From assembly GCA_947311845.1 (NCBI GenBank), contig CAMZMU010000075.1, positions 24,279,421 through 24,343,420 on the forward strand: 64,000 nucleotides of DNA, in the 5' to 3' direction. Shown in pieces: positions 1-10,800 of the stretch. The stretch comes from Poa pratensis. Its lineage: Eukaryota > Streptophyta > Magnoliopsida > Poales > Poaceae. A model generated the notes under the pieces. That model did not search any database, was not told the origin of the DNA, and saw only the letters and a list, made by a program, of their open reading frames with translations. The translations under genes were made by a program, and so were the position numbers. The first letter of the stretch is position 1, and each line of letters opens with the position of its first letter.

Positions 1-965
1 TAACATGATCAAGATCATTATTGTAATGCTACATGTTGTGTTTGCTGGGATCCGATGAATATTGATACTATGAGCAAGTTGTTTATCAATCTATATGTTT
101 ATGTTGTTTATGATCTTGCATGCTCTCCGTTGCTATTAGATGCTTGTAACTCCAAGAGGGAGTATTTATGCTAGATAGTGGGTTCATGCCTCCAAAATCT
201 GGGCTCGAGTTGACAAAAACGACTAAGGTTGTGGATGTGTTGTTGCCACTAGGGATAAACAATGATGCATTGTCTTGTGTCATTTGCATTGTTTACATTA
301 CACACTTTACTTCATGCAATAATCTGTTGTTTGCAACTTAATACTGGAAGTGATGCGGATGCTGACCTGAAGGTGGATTATTTAGGCATAGATAAGTTGG
401 ATAGCAAGTCTATGTACTTTGTTGTTAATGCCCAATTAAATCTCATAATGAACATCTTGTCATATATTGCATTGTCATGCACTCTCTATTTGTCAATTGA
501 CCAGCTGTAATTTGTTCACCCAGCATGTTAGTTATCTTTTATGGAGAGACACCACTAGTGAACTGTGGATCCCGGTCCATTTTCCCTCATACTGATAAAA
601 CCACCTACTGCAATCATCTGTTCCTTGTTACTTTCTGCAATCACTACTGTTTTTCACACTGTGCATTTAATCCTTTGTTTTCAGCAAGCCAGAGAGATTG
701 ACAACCTCTCTGTTTCGTTGGGGCAAAGTAGTTTGGTTGTGTTGTGTGCAGGTTCCACGTTGGTGATCGTGTAACGGCGCCCATCAAACCTTCTGAAGAA
801 CCTCCGTGTCCTCCTGGTTCGATAAACCTTGGTCATATTTTAAGGGAAAACTGCTGCTGCACTACATCATACCTTCATCTTGGGGTCTCCCAACGAACGT
901 GTGAACTACACGCCATCAACTGCCTCGCAGGTCCACGTAGGCTCGGATGCCAGGACGGTCAGAAA
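1..965 (+). mobile_element. Athila-type Gypsy LTR relic, truncated
   Basis: No gene here. From about 535 the sequence resembles the 3' part of large Triticeae Athila-type Gypsy LTRs (Sabrina/WHAM-like, from memory): a block about intact termini and a glutamine-rich leader is absent, but the phrases 'gagattgacaacctctctg', 'gtttcgttggggcaaagta' and 'ggttcgataaaccttgg' followed by 'gggaaaac' are characteristic. The copy is diverged and has lost its 5' end before the window. No intact gag or pol was seen. Family naming is tentative; the short ORFs inside are chance. Confidence 0.5.
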
Positions 966-1379
966 GCAATAGCCTCGCAGGTGTCAGTGTAGCTTGCAGA
1001 GGAGTCGTCGCTCCAGGGAAAAAGCCAGGAGAAAAGCAGGAAAACGAGAGGAAAGCTCGAACGGGAATGGATGGGGTGGTCCTCTCGGTGGAGATTGGAA
1101 GGGAAAGGTGAAGAGCATCTTTAATTTATTAAATTCTGGATCGTGGTGGCTTCACTTTAGCGTTGGGTAGTTTCTGATCTCAGGTGTTGGTTTTATACCA
1201 TCGAACCTCGTGGATTGGTGAGGCAGTGGTATGCGTATGCTACCACTGCTCGTGCCCTGAGTGGCAGCCATTTTTCTCTGTGGCATTGCCCGAGCGCTTC
1301 ACGTGACCAATCGTTGTCGACGTACGTACGCCCTCCTCGTCCGTGGTACTCGCTCGCTCCTCCATATCCAGTCGGAAAA
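966..1379. other. Unassigned spacer
   Basis: About 400 bases between the LTR relic and the Mutator-like element. It includes a purine-rich stretch around 1010-1110. I see no gene, RNA or clear repeat in it. Confidence 0.4.
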
Positions 1380-2552
1380 AGTCTAAAATAAACCCTGAAC
1401 TTGTAGTCAAAAGATAAATCAAACCCCGAACTCCTAATCCGGAAATTGACACTCTGAACTTGTAGTTCCCTGTCTATTTTAAACCTTGTAGCTGTTTGCC
1501 GCACTGGGAATTTTACAATCCAGCCGGGCTAACCTGATAGTCTCACTGACAATCGGGCCTGCATGTCATAATCGTCTTCTTTATATGTCTCTGGATTAAT
1601 CGTACCAGGCTGTAGCACACGCGGGTGGGGAGTGGCGCAGGGTGGGACTATGTGGGTCGCCTCGCCGCCACCTTAGCCATGGCCGTGGCCGTCCCAGCCC
1701 GCCCTCACCGCCGTCTTCGCCATGGTCGTGCCCAGCCCGCCCTCGCGCTGCCTTCGCCATGGCCGTGGCCGCCATGGCCGTGCCGAGCCCGACCTCGCCG
1801 CGAAGCCCAGCTCGCCCTCGCCGCCGTCTTCGCCATGGCCGTTCCCAGCCCGCCCTTGACGCCGGATTCGCCATGGCCGTGCCGAGACCGACCTTGCCGT
1901 GAAGCCCAGCTCACCCTCGCCACCGTCTTCGCCATGGCCATGCCGAGCCTGACCTCGCCGCGAAGCCCAGCTCGCCCTCGCCGCCGCCTACGCCATGGCC
2001 GTGGTCATGCCCCAGATAGCCCTCGCCCCCGTCTTCTCCATGGTTGTGGCAGTGCCCTTGCTTTGTGCGGTTGTGCCCTGTTGAAGATTCCTACTGTATC
2101 AATTGATTATTGAGATGTTGGGGTTGCTCGCGGAAGAAAATCCTATACGACCCAACGGCCAACGACCCAGCGCTGGACCCTATTTAGCACCGTGCGTTTC
2201 AGATCCAACCTTGACGAGCAAAGATTTAATTAACGGCAAAGCCACGTGTACGATGGTGGATAGTCCAGCGCTGGGTCATATAAGATTTTTTTTCCGTTGC
2301 TCGCTAGCTGCTGCCGTGCTCCGGCGCCGCCCGACCTATACAGCCGACGCGCACATGCACAATGTTGAAGATAGATATGCCAAGTGGGCCAGTGCTGTCA
2401 ATGGGAGAAACAACTTTGATTTTTTTTTTTTTTTGACGTGGAAAACATGTTACAAGGTTTAAAATAGACCGGGATTGACAAGTTCAAAGTGTCAATTTCC
2501 AGGAATAGAAGTTCGGGCTTCGATTTATCTTTCGACTACAAGTTCAGAAGTG
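1380..2552. mobile_element. Mutator-like (possible Pack-MULE) element with ~110-bp inverted termini
   Basis: The left arm (about 1388-1500) and the reverse complement of the right arm (about 2452-2548) match closely: both carry ctgaacttgtag, then a variant of aaagataaatc, then ggaaattgacact and gtctattttaaacc. The interior is strikingly GC-rich (1625-2090) and unlike the AT-rich arms, as in elements that have captured gene sequence. No transposase is present, so the element is non-autonomous. The right terminus seems to lack about 15 outer bases, and I could not fix a target-site duplication. Confidence 0.6.
1660..2050 (+). repeat. GC-rich degenerate minisatellite inside the MULE
   Basis: A unit of roughly 60 bases is repeated. 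It contains gccatggccgtgccgag, gacctcgccg and gaagcccagctcgccctcg. The best copies are near 1771-1831, 1870-1930 and 1933-1990, with shorter partial copies on either side. It is open in several frames on both strands, which creates proline/alanine/arginine-rich ORFs. Those are best read as by-products of the repeat and not as a protein gene. Confidence 0.7.
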
Positions 2553-3356
2553 CAGTCTGAGCGTGCGACGGTTCCTTGCGCGCGTTCTTCTGTATCAGGT
2601 CAGAATGCAGCATCGTGAACAACAGTGAAGTGCAGTCCAGGACCGGTAGGAGCTCGACTGACCAGACCGGTTCGTGCGAATCGTACGACGGATTTATGGT
2701 AACGCGCACGCGTGCGCCTCGGCGCCGGTAGCTCGGAGTAGCAGAAGCTCGGGCCCGGGCGGTGGCGACGTGCCAACGACGGCTGGACTGGACGCCTCTC
2801 CTCGCGTCACGCATCCGGATGCTGACCCGTTCATCTCGCTCTGCACGTCCCGACCAGTTGTACGAAGGGCGATTCGCATGCTGATGTGCTCGTGCCCAAC
2901 GGCTCAAGCGATCGGAGGTGGAGCTACGTGAACGGAGTCAAGCGGTACATCAAGGACACGACCAAACTGAGCCACGACTCATGACTGACCACGTCAACGT
3001 ATAACTCCACTCACCCACTGTCTGTACGACGGTGCACAACTATATGCCACGACGTCGATCAGCCTGAATGGTCTGCACCACCAGTATAACATCACAACCT
3101 AACAACTCTCACGGTCCCGTCCCATGTACCTATATATTTCAAGCGCTTACTTGTCAACAAATCCAAGGCAACAAGGTTACCCAATTGTAAACACGCCCAT
3201 GTAATGTAAGGATGCCATTACTTGCACCTCAAACAAAGCATTGCCGCGACGGGTCCAGCCACCCAAACTATACCCCCACGAAGCAAAGCCAAGTACCAGT
3301 TCAGTAGGCAGTAGCTTAATCCAAGTTAGGTCAGCATCTTCTTTCCGTCAATATAT
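2553..3356. other. Unassigned GC-rich spacer
   Basis: Moderately GC-rich sequence (2560-2930) followed by ordinary intergenic sequence. Short ORFs on both strands overlap each other and show no recognisable domain. I see no convincing gene. Confidence 0.35.
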
Positions 3357-3697
3357 CTATACTTCTTATAAAGCAAAACCCTACTAAGTGCATTTATTAT
3401 TATTTTTATCTCAACATGCAAACTATCCACATCATTCATGCTATTAGCCAATATATTGTCCATGTCATTTCCATAAATACTTATTAATATACACATCATA
3501 CATTCCTCCAACAAATCTAATAGTTCACATTAACAATATAATACACACGCAATTCATGTCTATGAAAATTTAGTATATCGACTATGACCAATTGATTTTC
3601 AGATATTCATTTAATATGTCATACCTTTTATACCATTTTATTTACACGATATAGTTTCTAAAGTGATACCCGCTGCAACGCGCGGGGTATCTTCTAG
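3357..3697 (+). mobile_element. Non-autonomous Helitron, 341 bp
   Basis: The 5' end reads TCTATACTTCTTATAAAGC directly after an A. The 3' end reads ACCCGCTGCAACGCGCGGGG followed by TATCTTCTAG and then a T. This fits the Helitron rules: 5' TC, 3' CTRR, a GC-rich hairpin about ten bases before the end, and insertion between A and T. The short AT-rich interior encodes nothing, so RepHel would have to come from elsewhere. The terminal sequences resemble common grass Helitron ends. Confidence 0.8.
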
Positions 3698-4453
3698 TAA
3701 GAATAACACGTCGACCCCAATCTGGCTGCCAACTCTGACCATCCTCACATGGCACCAACCTGCTCAGCCTCAGCGTTGACATTGGTGGACTGAGGGACAT
3801 GCATAGGCTTAAATAATTTCAGCCTTTTCCTGCAGATCATGTTTGGTTATTATGGACTGATTGGACTCTACCTACCTGCACTCCAAGAATTGGGTTTTAA
3901 TAACCTCTTTTTAAAAAATATCACCGTCCGACTTTATTGTTTTAATAACCCCTCTGTGTTGCAGAATATTCGACAGTTTTCCACCTAAAAATGTCGACAG
4001 TTCCATGCGCAATATGAATACTCCGTCGACAGCTTCAGTTAAGATCGAGAATAGTCCGGAGCAGTGCAAGAGTTAAGAAATGGTCGTCTCCATGCTCCCG
4101 GAAAAAAGCAGAGGCGGCAGCATCTGGGACTCGCGCGAGCCGTGGAGACGATGCAAAAGGTCAAGTTCCCACGAGGGGGTCCTACATGGAAAGGCAGACA
4201 AGAGTACCACGTCCATTATCTTTTGCAGGAGACAGCCATGGCGCCTCATTGTCAGTCTCAGCTCTCACCATTTCAATGGAAGAAACTGCGGTTCAGATCC
4301 GTCGATGAATAGCAGAGATCAAACTCACCAGAAAAGGACGAGCCATGTAGAAACACGATTCGAATGAACACACTTGCATAGCCGAGTGAGGGACGAATCG
4401 CAAGAATTGATACTATTGTATGGAGTGATCGTTGATGAGTAGAGACTTTTGGC
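3698..4453. other. Unassigned spacer
   Basis: No gene recognised. Two related lines, 'ttttaataacctctttttaa' near 3895 and 'ttttaataacccctctg' near 3940, hint at a local short duplication. Small overlapping ORFs at 4064-4367 lack any recognisable domain. Confidence 0.35.
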
Positions 4454-4808
4454 TCCGAGCTCCAGAGCTCCCTCCAGTTTAAAAAAAATCGAAAATCATA
4501 TTTATGTGTTTCAAAAAAATCTGAAACAAATCTGGGTGTAGCCAATAGTATATCTCACAAACGTGCAAAATATCAAATTCAAATACTTTGTATTTTGAGC
4601 TACACAAAAATGACAAATTGTGGATCTTATATTTAGATCCACAATTTGTCATTTTTGTGTAGCTCAAAATATAAAGTATTTCAAATTGAAATTTTGCACT
4701 TTTATGAGATGCACCATTGGCTACACCCGAGATTTTTTTCAGAATTTTTTAAAACTCACAAATATGATTTTCAATTTTTTTAAGTGGAGGAAGCACTAGA
4801 GCTCGGGA
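4454..4808. mobile_element. Fold-back MITE, nearly perfect 170-bp arms
   Basis: The sequence is a long inverted repeat centred at about 4631, where tggatct and agatcca face each other across seven bases. The innermost arms (acaaaaatgacaaattg and its complement) are almost identical. The outer arms are more diverged and end in gagctcc-like and ggagg...gagctc motifs. There is no coding capacity. An RNA read through it would form a hairpin of about 350 bases, a typical source of small RNAs. I could not determine the superfamily or target duplication. Confidence 0.7.
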
Positions 4809-5393
4809 TCAAATAACACTTTCCGTTGATCGTCTCCTCATCTTTGGTCAAAGAAGACATCTGAAGAGAGAGGTTGTGAGGGACATCGCAAGATCGCCAA
4901 TGGCCCAATGCCACACATCTAATATTGTCAAAGATCCATCGCGACGGATGGTGCACTGGCCTACGCCAGCGGAGGCCAACGAAGAAAGGCATTATGCAAA
5001 ATCCAGCAGGAATGGATCGAGAGCAGAAAGATGGTCTTTTATTTACAGGTAGAAACAACACACATGGTTTTTCCCTCTAGGAATGTGTGTGGCAAGTAGG
5101 GAAAGAACAAAGGATGTTCTGGCCTGCAAGCAACACCCAACCAACCCCAACAGCTTCTTTGTCCGGCACACGAGCCAGCTCCACTCCAGTACTAATGTGA
5201 GTGAAACATTGGCGAATCACAGATTAACTTGTGCGAGCTAGCAACTCGCACAATCACTTCATTCATTATACATTTTGATCAATCACCATTCCGAAACGAA
5301 GACGAACTCTAATTCTCGCGTGACATCTAATGGCGTGAACCTAAGCGCAAGCGAATTTACAGACAAATGACGGACGGAGGAATTGGTTTTAGA
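4809..5393. other. 3' flank of the U-box gene
   Basis: Non-coding sequence downstream of the minus-strand U-box gene, presumably including its 3' UTR (roughly 5200-5393). No repeat or RNA gene recognised. Confidence 0.4.
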
Positions 5394-7072
5394 TTAGAAC
5401 TCGGCGGTGTTGCCACCCGACGACGCCCCGACCTCGCGCTGCCGGCGCCGGAACGACATGAGCCCGTCGGACACGATGCTCCCGCCGCAGTCCTCGCCGT
5501 CGCCGCACTCGAGGCTGCTGCCGGTCAGGTCCGCCTCCTCGTCGTCCAGGTCGCCCCGCATGGCGCGCAGCGTCTTCCTCGCCATCTCGCGCCGGACGCC
5601 GCCGGGCGTGCCCTCCTCGGCCACGCGCCGGAGCGCCTTGTCGGCCCCCGCGGCGCGCGCCAGGCCGCGGAACCGGAGGCTGCCGCGGCTCAGCGCGTAT
5701 ATCGCGGCCACGCACCACTCCTCCAGCTCCGCGATGCGCGTGTCGTGAGCGGCGAGGAGGATGCTGGAGACGGCCGCCACGGCGCCCGCGTCCATCAGCG
5801 CGGCTCGGCCCTCGGCGCAGGCGCCCACGTTGCACACGACCATGAGAGCGAGCCTGCGGATGGGCGTCGGCTCGGCGGCGCTGGACGCGACGGTGAGCAG
5901 GGCCTTGGGCGCCCAGGAAAGCGCGCGACTTTGGACTGGTTGACGGCGGCGAGGGAGAGGTGGTAGATCGCCATCCCGGCGTCGCGTCGTGCACGCGGGT
6001 GGTGGGCGGGGGAGGTCAGAAGATCAAGCAGGGGAGGCACCGCGCCGAGCACGCCGATAGCAGCGCGGTTCTCCTCGTTGAGCGCGAGGCCGAACAGCGC
6101 GCCGGCCGCGTGCTCGCGGGCCTCCGGCGCCGAGCCGCCCGAGCGGAGCACCTCGACGAGCGCCGGCACGGCGCCAGCGCGGACGATGCGCACCTTGTTC
6201 GCCGGCTCGAGGGAGAGGTTGACGAGCGCGGCGGTCGCGTCGACGCGCGCCGACGCGTGCCGGGGAATGAGCAGCACCCGGCGGAGCGCCGCGAGCAGCC
6301 GCGGCGTGCAGAGCGCGCGCCGGCGCTCGGGGCTCTCCCGCGTGGCCTCCCGGAGCACGGCCAGCGCCGCCGCCACCTCCCCGTCCTCGTCCGCGTCCAT
6401 CACCGTCGCCACCACCTCGTCTTCCAACGGGTCAACCGCCACCTGCGCAACCTCCTTCAGCACGGGCTGCTTCGCGACGGCCACCGCGGCATCCTCCTCC
6501 GCGGGGGCGATCTCTGAGGAGGACGAAGCGTACGTGCTCGTCGACGCGGCGGACGCCGGGGACGAGTAGGAGGAGTTGGACTCGCACGCCATCGCCACCC
6601 TCCTAGTCCTCACAGACTTGGCCTCCGCCGCCGCGGCCGGAGGCATCGCCCGGAGCACGGCCTCCCGGACGGCTTCTTTGGACGGCGGCCGCGGCGCCGC
6701 GCGGCCGGAGCGGGTGCACCAGGTGCCGATGGCCGCCTTGAGCGCGGCGTTGGGTATCATCGCATCGGAACCCGACCCGGCGCCGGGGGGCAAGAAGGAG
6801 AGGTCCGCGCAGGCCTGGAGGCAGGCGCGCTCGTAGGTCTGGCCGGACGGCAGGATCACCGGGTCGGCCATGAGCGCGCCCGAGATCGGGCACACGAACT
6901 CCGGCGGCGCGGCCTCGATCTCCTGTAGCCCCTTCCTGTCCGTCTCAGCTGCCGCCGCGGAGCGCGCGGGCGAGTAGGGGACGGCGGGGAAGGAGGACTT
7001 GGAGGGGGACGGGGAGGAGGGCGCGCTGCGTTGGAAGGGGAGCCTCCAGCGGCGTGGACGCGCCGCACCCAT
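5394..7072 (-). pseudogene. U-box/ARM-repeat E3 ubiquitin ligase (PUB38-41 type), one-base frameshift
   Basis: Intronless reading frame for a plant U-box protein. I chose the ATG at 7072 (MGAARPRRWRLPF), because the first ATG-less extension upstream would start on GTG. A basic, serine-rich N-terminus leads to a U-box at about residues 56-125 (PPEFVCPISGALMADPVILP, then SGQTYER), the E2-binding fold. Armadillo repeats follow from about residue 225 (LVNLSLEPANKVRIVRAGAV; GALFGLALNEENRAAIGVLG). After VNQSKVARFPG the frame is lost at 5904-5916 (plus strand cttgggcgcccag), and the rest (ALMVVCNVGACAEGRAALMD to the stop at 5394) continues in another frame. One base is missing; with it the protein would be about 559 residues, normal for the group. 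This is either a true null allele or a base-calling error in a GC run. In the family, U-box proteins transfer ubiquitin and the ARM region binds targets. Confidence 0.85.
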
Positions 7073-7362
7073 GAAGCGGGCGGGCACTATTTAGCAGCGG
7101 CGGCGGTGGTAGCAGAGTGGTGGAAGAAGAGAGCGAGGCTGGCTGCGGCTTTGGGGCATTGTTTAAGAATTCTTTTGGGGTTTGGGTGCTTTGTGGCTTG
7201 GCTGGGAGTGTGGTTTTTATGCGCCGGCGCGGGAGAGAGAAGAAGAGACGAAGCTTAGCATGGAAGGGATCGCGAGCTCGACGGACCCGAGTTGTGGCTG
7301 CGTTTCGTTGGAACGGTGCGGTCGCGTCTGCCGAAAAGGTGGCAGCTCGGGCGGGCATATAT
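7073..7362 (-). promoter_or_regulatory. Likely promoter/5' UTR of the U-box gene
   Basis: Upstream of the minus-strand ATG. A TATA-like CATAAAAA on the minus strand lies near 7212-7219, about 140 bases before the start codon, which is a plausible core promoter distance. The CACTA element has inserted only about 290 bases upstream of the ATG and so cuts off the more distal promoter. Confidence 0.35.
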
Positions 7363-7532
7363 CACTGGTAGAAACAAGACCATCTATCCCGGGTCCAGAG
7401 GGCCTTTGATCCCGGGTTTACAACCGGGATTAAATGGTCGGGACTAGAGGGGGGTGGCTTTTATCCCGGGTGTCCACGACCCGGGATAGATGGGCCTCCA
7501 CGTGGGCGCGGCTGGGCGCGCAGGGGGGGGAG

Positions 7533-7569
7533 CTTTGGTCCCGGTTCGTGACACGAACCGGGACCAAAG
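7533..7569. repeat. Left subterminal palindrome of the CACTA element
   Basis: A near-perfect 37-bp palindrome: ctttggtcccggttcgtg facing acacgaaccgggaccaaag. In En/Spm elements subterminal repeats are the binding sites of TNPA-like proteins, and that role is inferred here. Shorter copies of the atcccggg/cccgggat kind lie between it and the tip (7377-7500). Confidence 0.8.
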
Positions 7570-7813
7570 GGTTTGCATCTTTTGTATTTTATTTGCTTAT
7601 TTTTTAGGGTTTTCGATTTTTTGTTTTCCATTTAATTATTTCCTATTAATTAAGATCACGTCGCGCATACAAAGTCACACACATATATAAAGTTGACACA
7701 TCGATCGATGTCACGCGCGTGATGCATACATATAAGTCACACACATACGTTTTGATACATATATAATTAAGTCACACACCGACATCACGTTTCTCACGTC
7801 GAGATCACGTCAA

Positions 7814-10800
7814 TTACATTGGAGGCAGAAAATAATTTCTAGGGTGAAAAAATTCTCCGGATTTCTTCAGGACCTCCTTGTTCAAAAATCCCGCCAATTC
7901 CTCTTGAATTGCTATAAGGCGCTTCGTTGGTATGAGCTTGTCCTTCTCTCGTTCCATCTAGATCAATAAGAAAATGTGAAATCATCAGAAAATGTGAAAA
8001 TGGAAATGAACACAAATATGGTAATGAAGTAATTGCCGAGAGTGTATACAGACCTCTGTTGTTCTGAGCTTTCTATCCCGCTGATGAACAAAAGATCGTA
8101 TGTACTCGCAAACATAATATCCACATAAATTATTCCCTTGTGCCTGCCTCAGACACCACTTTACAAATAATAGAATTTAATCAAAATAACAATCAAGCAT
8201 GATAATGGTGCTGAAACTAGAATTTAAAAGTTGCGCGGACATATATATATAGTACTACTACTTACCTTGGTTTCATACCAAAACAGGTGCGGTTTCCAAG
8301 TCCCACGAACCTCGGTAATGAACTTTTCCCAAACCCTGGCCGGCAAAAGAAAAAATCAAAGGACTTGAACGAACGAAAGAGATCGATATATAGAGCGATA
8401 ATGACTGAAGTTACCTCTGAAACATTGCTTGCAAGTTGATATAATCGTCCATATCTTTCCTTAACGAGTCCAGGACTTGAACGCATGCTTGTTCAGGTCT
8501 AATGTCTACCAGAATCCAATGGTTCCTTCACACATTTATATGTCCATGAGTTACACTAAACATCGAGTAAGCAAAGTAGAATGTGTAGAAGGTACGGTAA
8601 CACTCACCTGAAGTTGTAAGGAAGAAGTATATCTTCACATGTATGGTGTTTCACTAGATATTGGAGCATGTAATGCTCGGTGTCCTCGGGATGGTTCCTT
8701 ACGGTTACTTCATGAATCCAATATGGGTCCATGAACCCTAAACTATAGATTCCGTTGTCTCTGCATTCGACGATCTTCATTCTGCATATATAATAGCGTA
8801 CAAAAGAATAAAGTTAGATAATTGGCAACGAACGAGCTGAGATAGAGACTTAATTAAATTGCATAAAATAAATCACTTACAAACAATAGCAGCTGATGAT
8901 GGCTTTGTCGAGGGAGTCTTGATTGAATAACTGAAATATTTCGTCAAACGGCACATACATCGCGTTATCCTCTAAATAATGGTCTTTCTTATATGAAACG
9001 TGGAAATACTCATGGTGCCCCTTTACGGCTCCCTCGTACCACTCATGCAAACGTCGCAATTGTGTCGGCAGAGATTTGACCATCTCAGGTCTGACCAAGG
9101 GCTTCCCGTAGGCATATGTCCATGCATACATATACTCTTTGGGGTTTTCTATGAGAATTGTGTCTTGCTGTATTTCCTTATCGGACACCACTTTGAACGC
9201 GGGGACCGACTGGTTTGCCTGTTCTCCGAGCTGGGCCACTTGTTTCCCGGATTTCTTATTAGCTTCCCTCTTTTGGCGAAATGCAGCCTCCTTCTCCTGC
9301 TGGGCCTTTTTAGCTGCCATCTGCTGCTGCTCCCTCTTTTGGCGACATGCCTCATTCTCCTGCAAATTCCGTTCTCTAATTAACTTTTCAATGGTACGAT
9401 CATAGTCGTCTCGCAGAATAGGCGGCCGTGCCGGCCCAGTCGATAGATTTTTCAGAAATTGTGCCACTTTTCCCGGTGCTATTACCTCCTTTCGCATGTG
9501 CCGTTTCGGTGCCAATTGTTTTTTCACATCAGCTCGCACCGACTCCTCGAGTTCCTCTGGAGTCAAGTCGTAGGATCTCTTTGGAAGAGGCTTTCGCAAC
9601 TCACGTTCCTCTCGAGTTTCTGGCGGGAAGTTTAAAGCACACCTCTCTGTATATTTCGACGGGATCTTTAGTTTCCGCGAAACAGAGCGCACTCTCTCTT
9701 GAGGTGGTGGGGATGGACTCGGGCTGGGCTCCCGACAGTCGTCACGAGGTGGCGAGGATGCATCTTGAGGTGGGGGGGATGGATCTTGAGGTGGTGGTGC
9801 AGGGGATGGATCATGACGTGGGGAGGGAGGATCTTGAGGTGGGGGGGATGGATCATGACGTGGGGAGGGTGGATCTTGAGGTGGGGGGTTGCTACTTGGA
9901 GGAGTCGGTGGCCTTGGCGGCGGCAAATTTGGAAACAAGATGTATTTCTTTGGCCACAGAATGATGGACTTCTTGGCATCTCCTAGTGTCCTCTCGCCGT
10001 CACCTCCAGGAATGTCAAGATTTAGATTAGCATATAACGGCACAACGTCATCCACCCCGACAATAGCATAGCCAGCTGGAATCCCGCCGAGATGGTACCT
10101 TGGTCCAGGTTCATTCAGTAAAGCATAGCCGACCGCCACCTTGAAGGACAAGTTGCCCATTGCCATATGTAGCTCGCATTCTGTCTTCTCCGTGATATCA
10201 TCCACGGGGTATCGAGTCGGCGGCGCTTCAAGTTCAGAATGTTCCATCTGCGTGGAACCCACGCTGCTTTTTTGCTGATTAGATAGGGCGGCTTCGACTT
10301 CTGGACTTTCTAGCTGCACACGAGATTCCCTTTGCTGACTTTGCAACAGCTGATGCACCTTGCGTTCCAATGCCGATAACCGGTCGCTCTCCTCCTTTTT
10401 CTTTCTCTGACGGCTTCTATAAGTGTGAGCGTCTGCCGGAAAACCTTGTGCCCAAGTAACTCCGTATCCATAACCTCGTACTCGTCCAACTTTTTCAGGA
10501 TTCCCGAGTGCGAGTGACAGCTCGTCTTTCTCTCTGTCGACCTTGTAGGTTCCATTTCGAACTTGCTCTATTGCTTTCTCAAGTTCTGTGGTTATAAACC
10601 TAATCTTTGCCTCCCATTTTCCCTGAGCAACAATCTTCCCTGTGTCAGGGTCCAACCCAGCGCCATGCGCGAACAACCAAAATTTGGACCTATCGGGCCA
10701 GCCCGCTGTCTGTGGAATCTTCCCCTCATCAAGCAGTTTTGCTTCAAATGCTTCCCACTTAGGCACGGCAGCCTTGTAGCCACCTGCCCCCAAAGTGTGG

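Noticed and set aside
1596..2113. Alanine/proline/arginine-rich ORFs in the MULE core
   Set aside because: They follow from a 60-bp minisatellite being open in several frames.
5367..5994. Long ORFs on the plus strand and in the third minus frame over the U-box gene
   Set aside because: They are shadows of a GC-rich coding region; the ARM-repeat protein explains this DNA.
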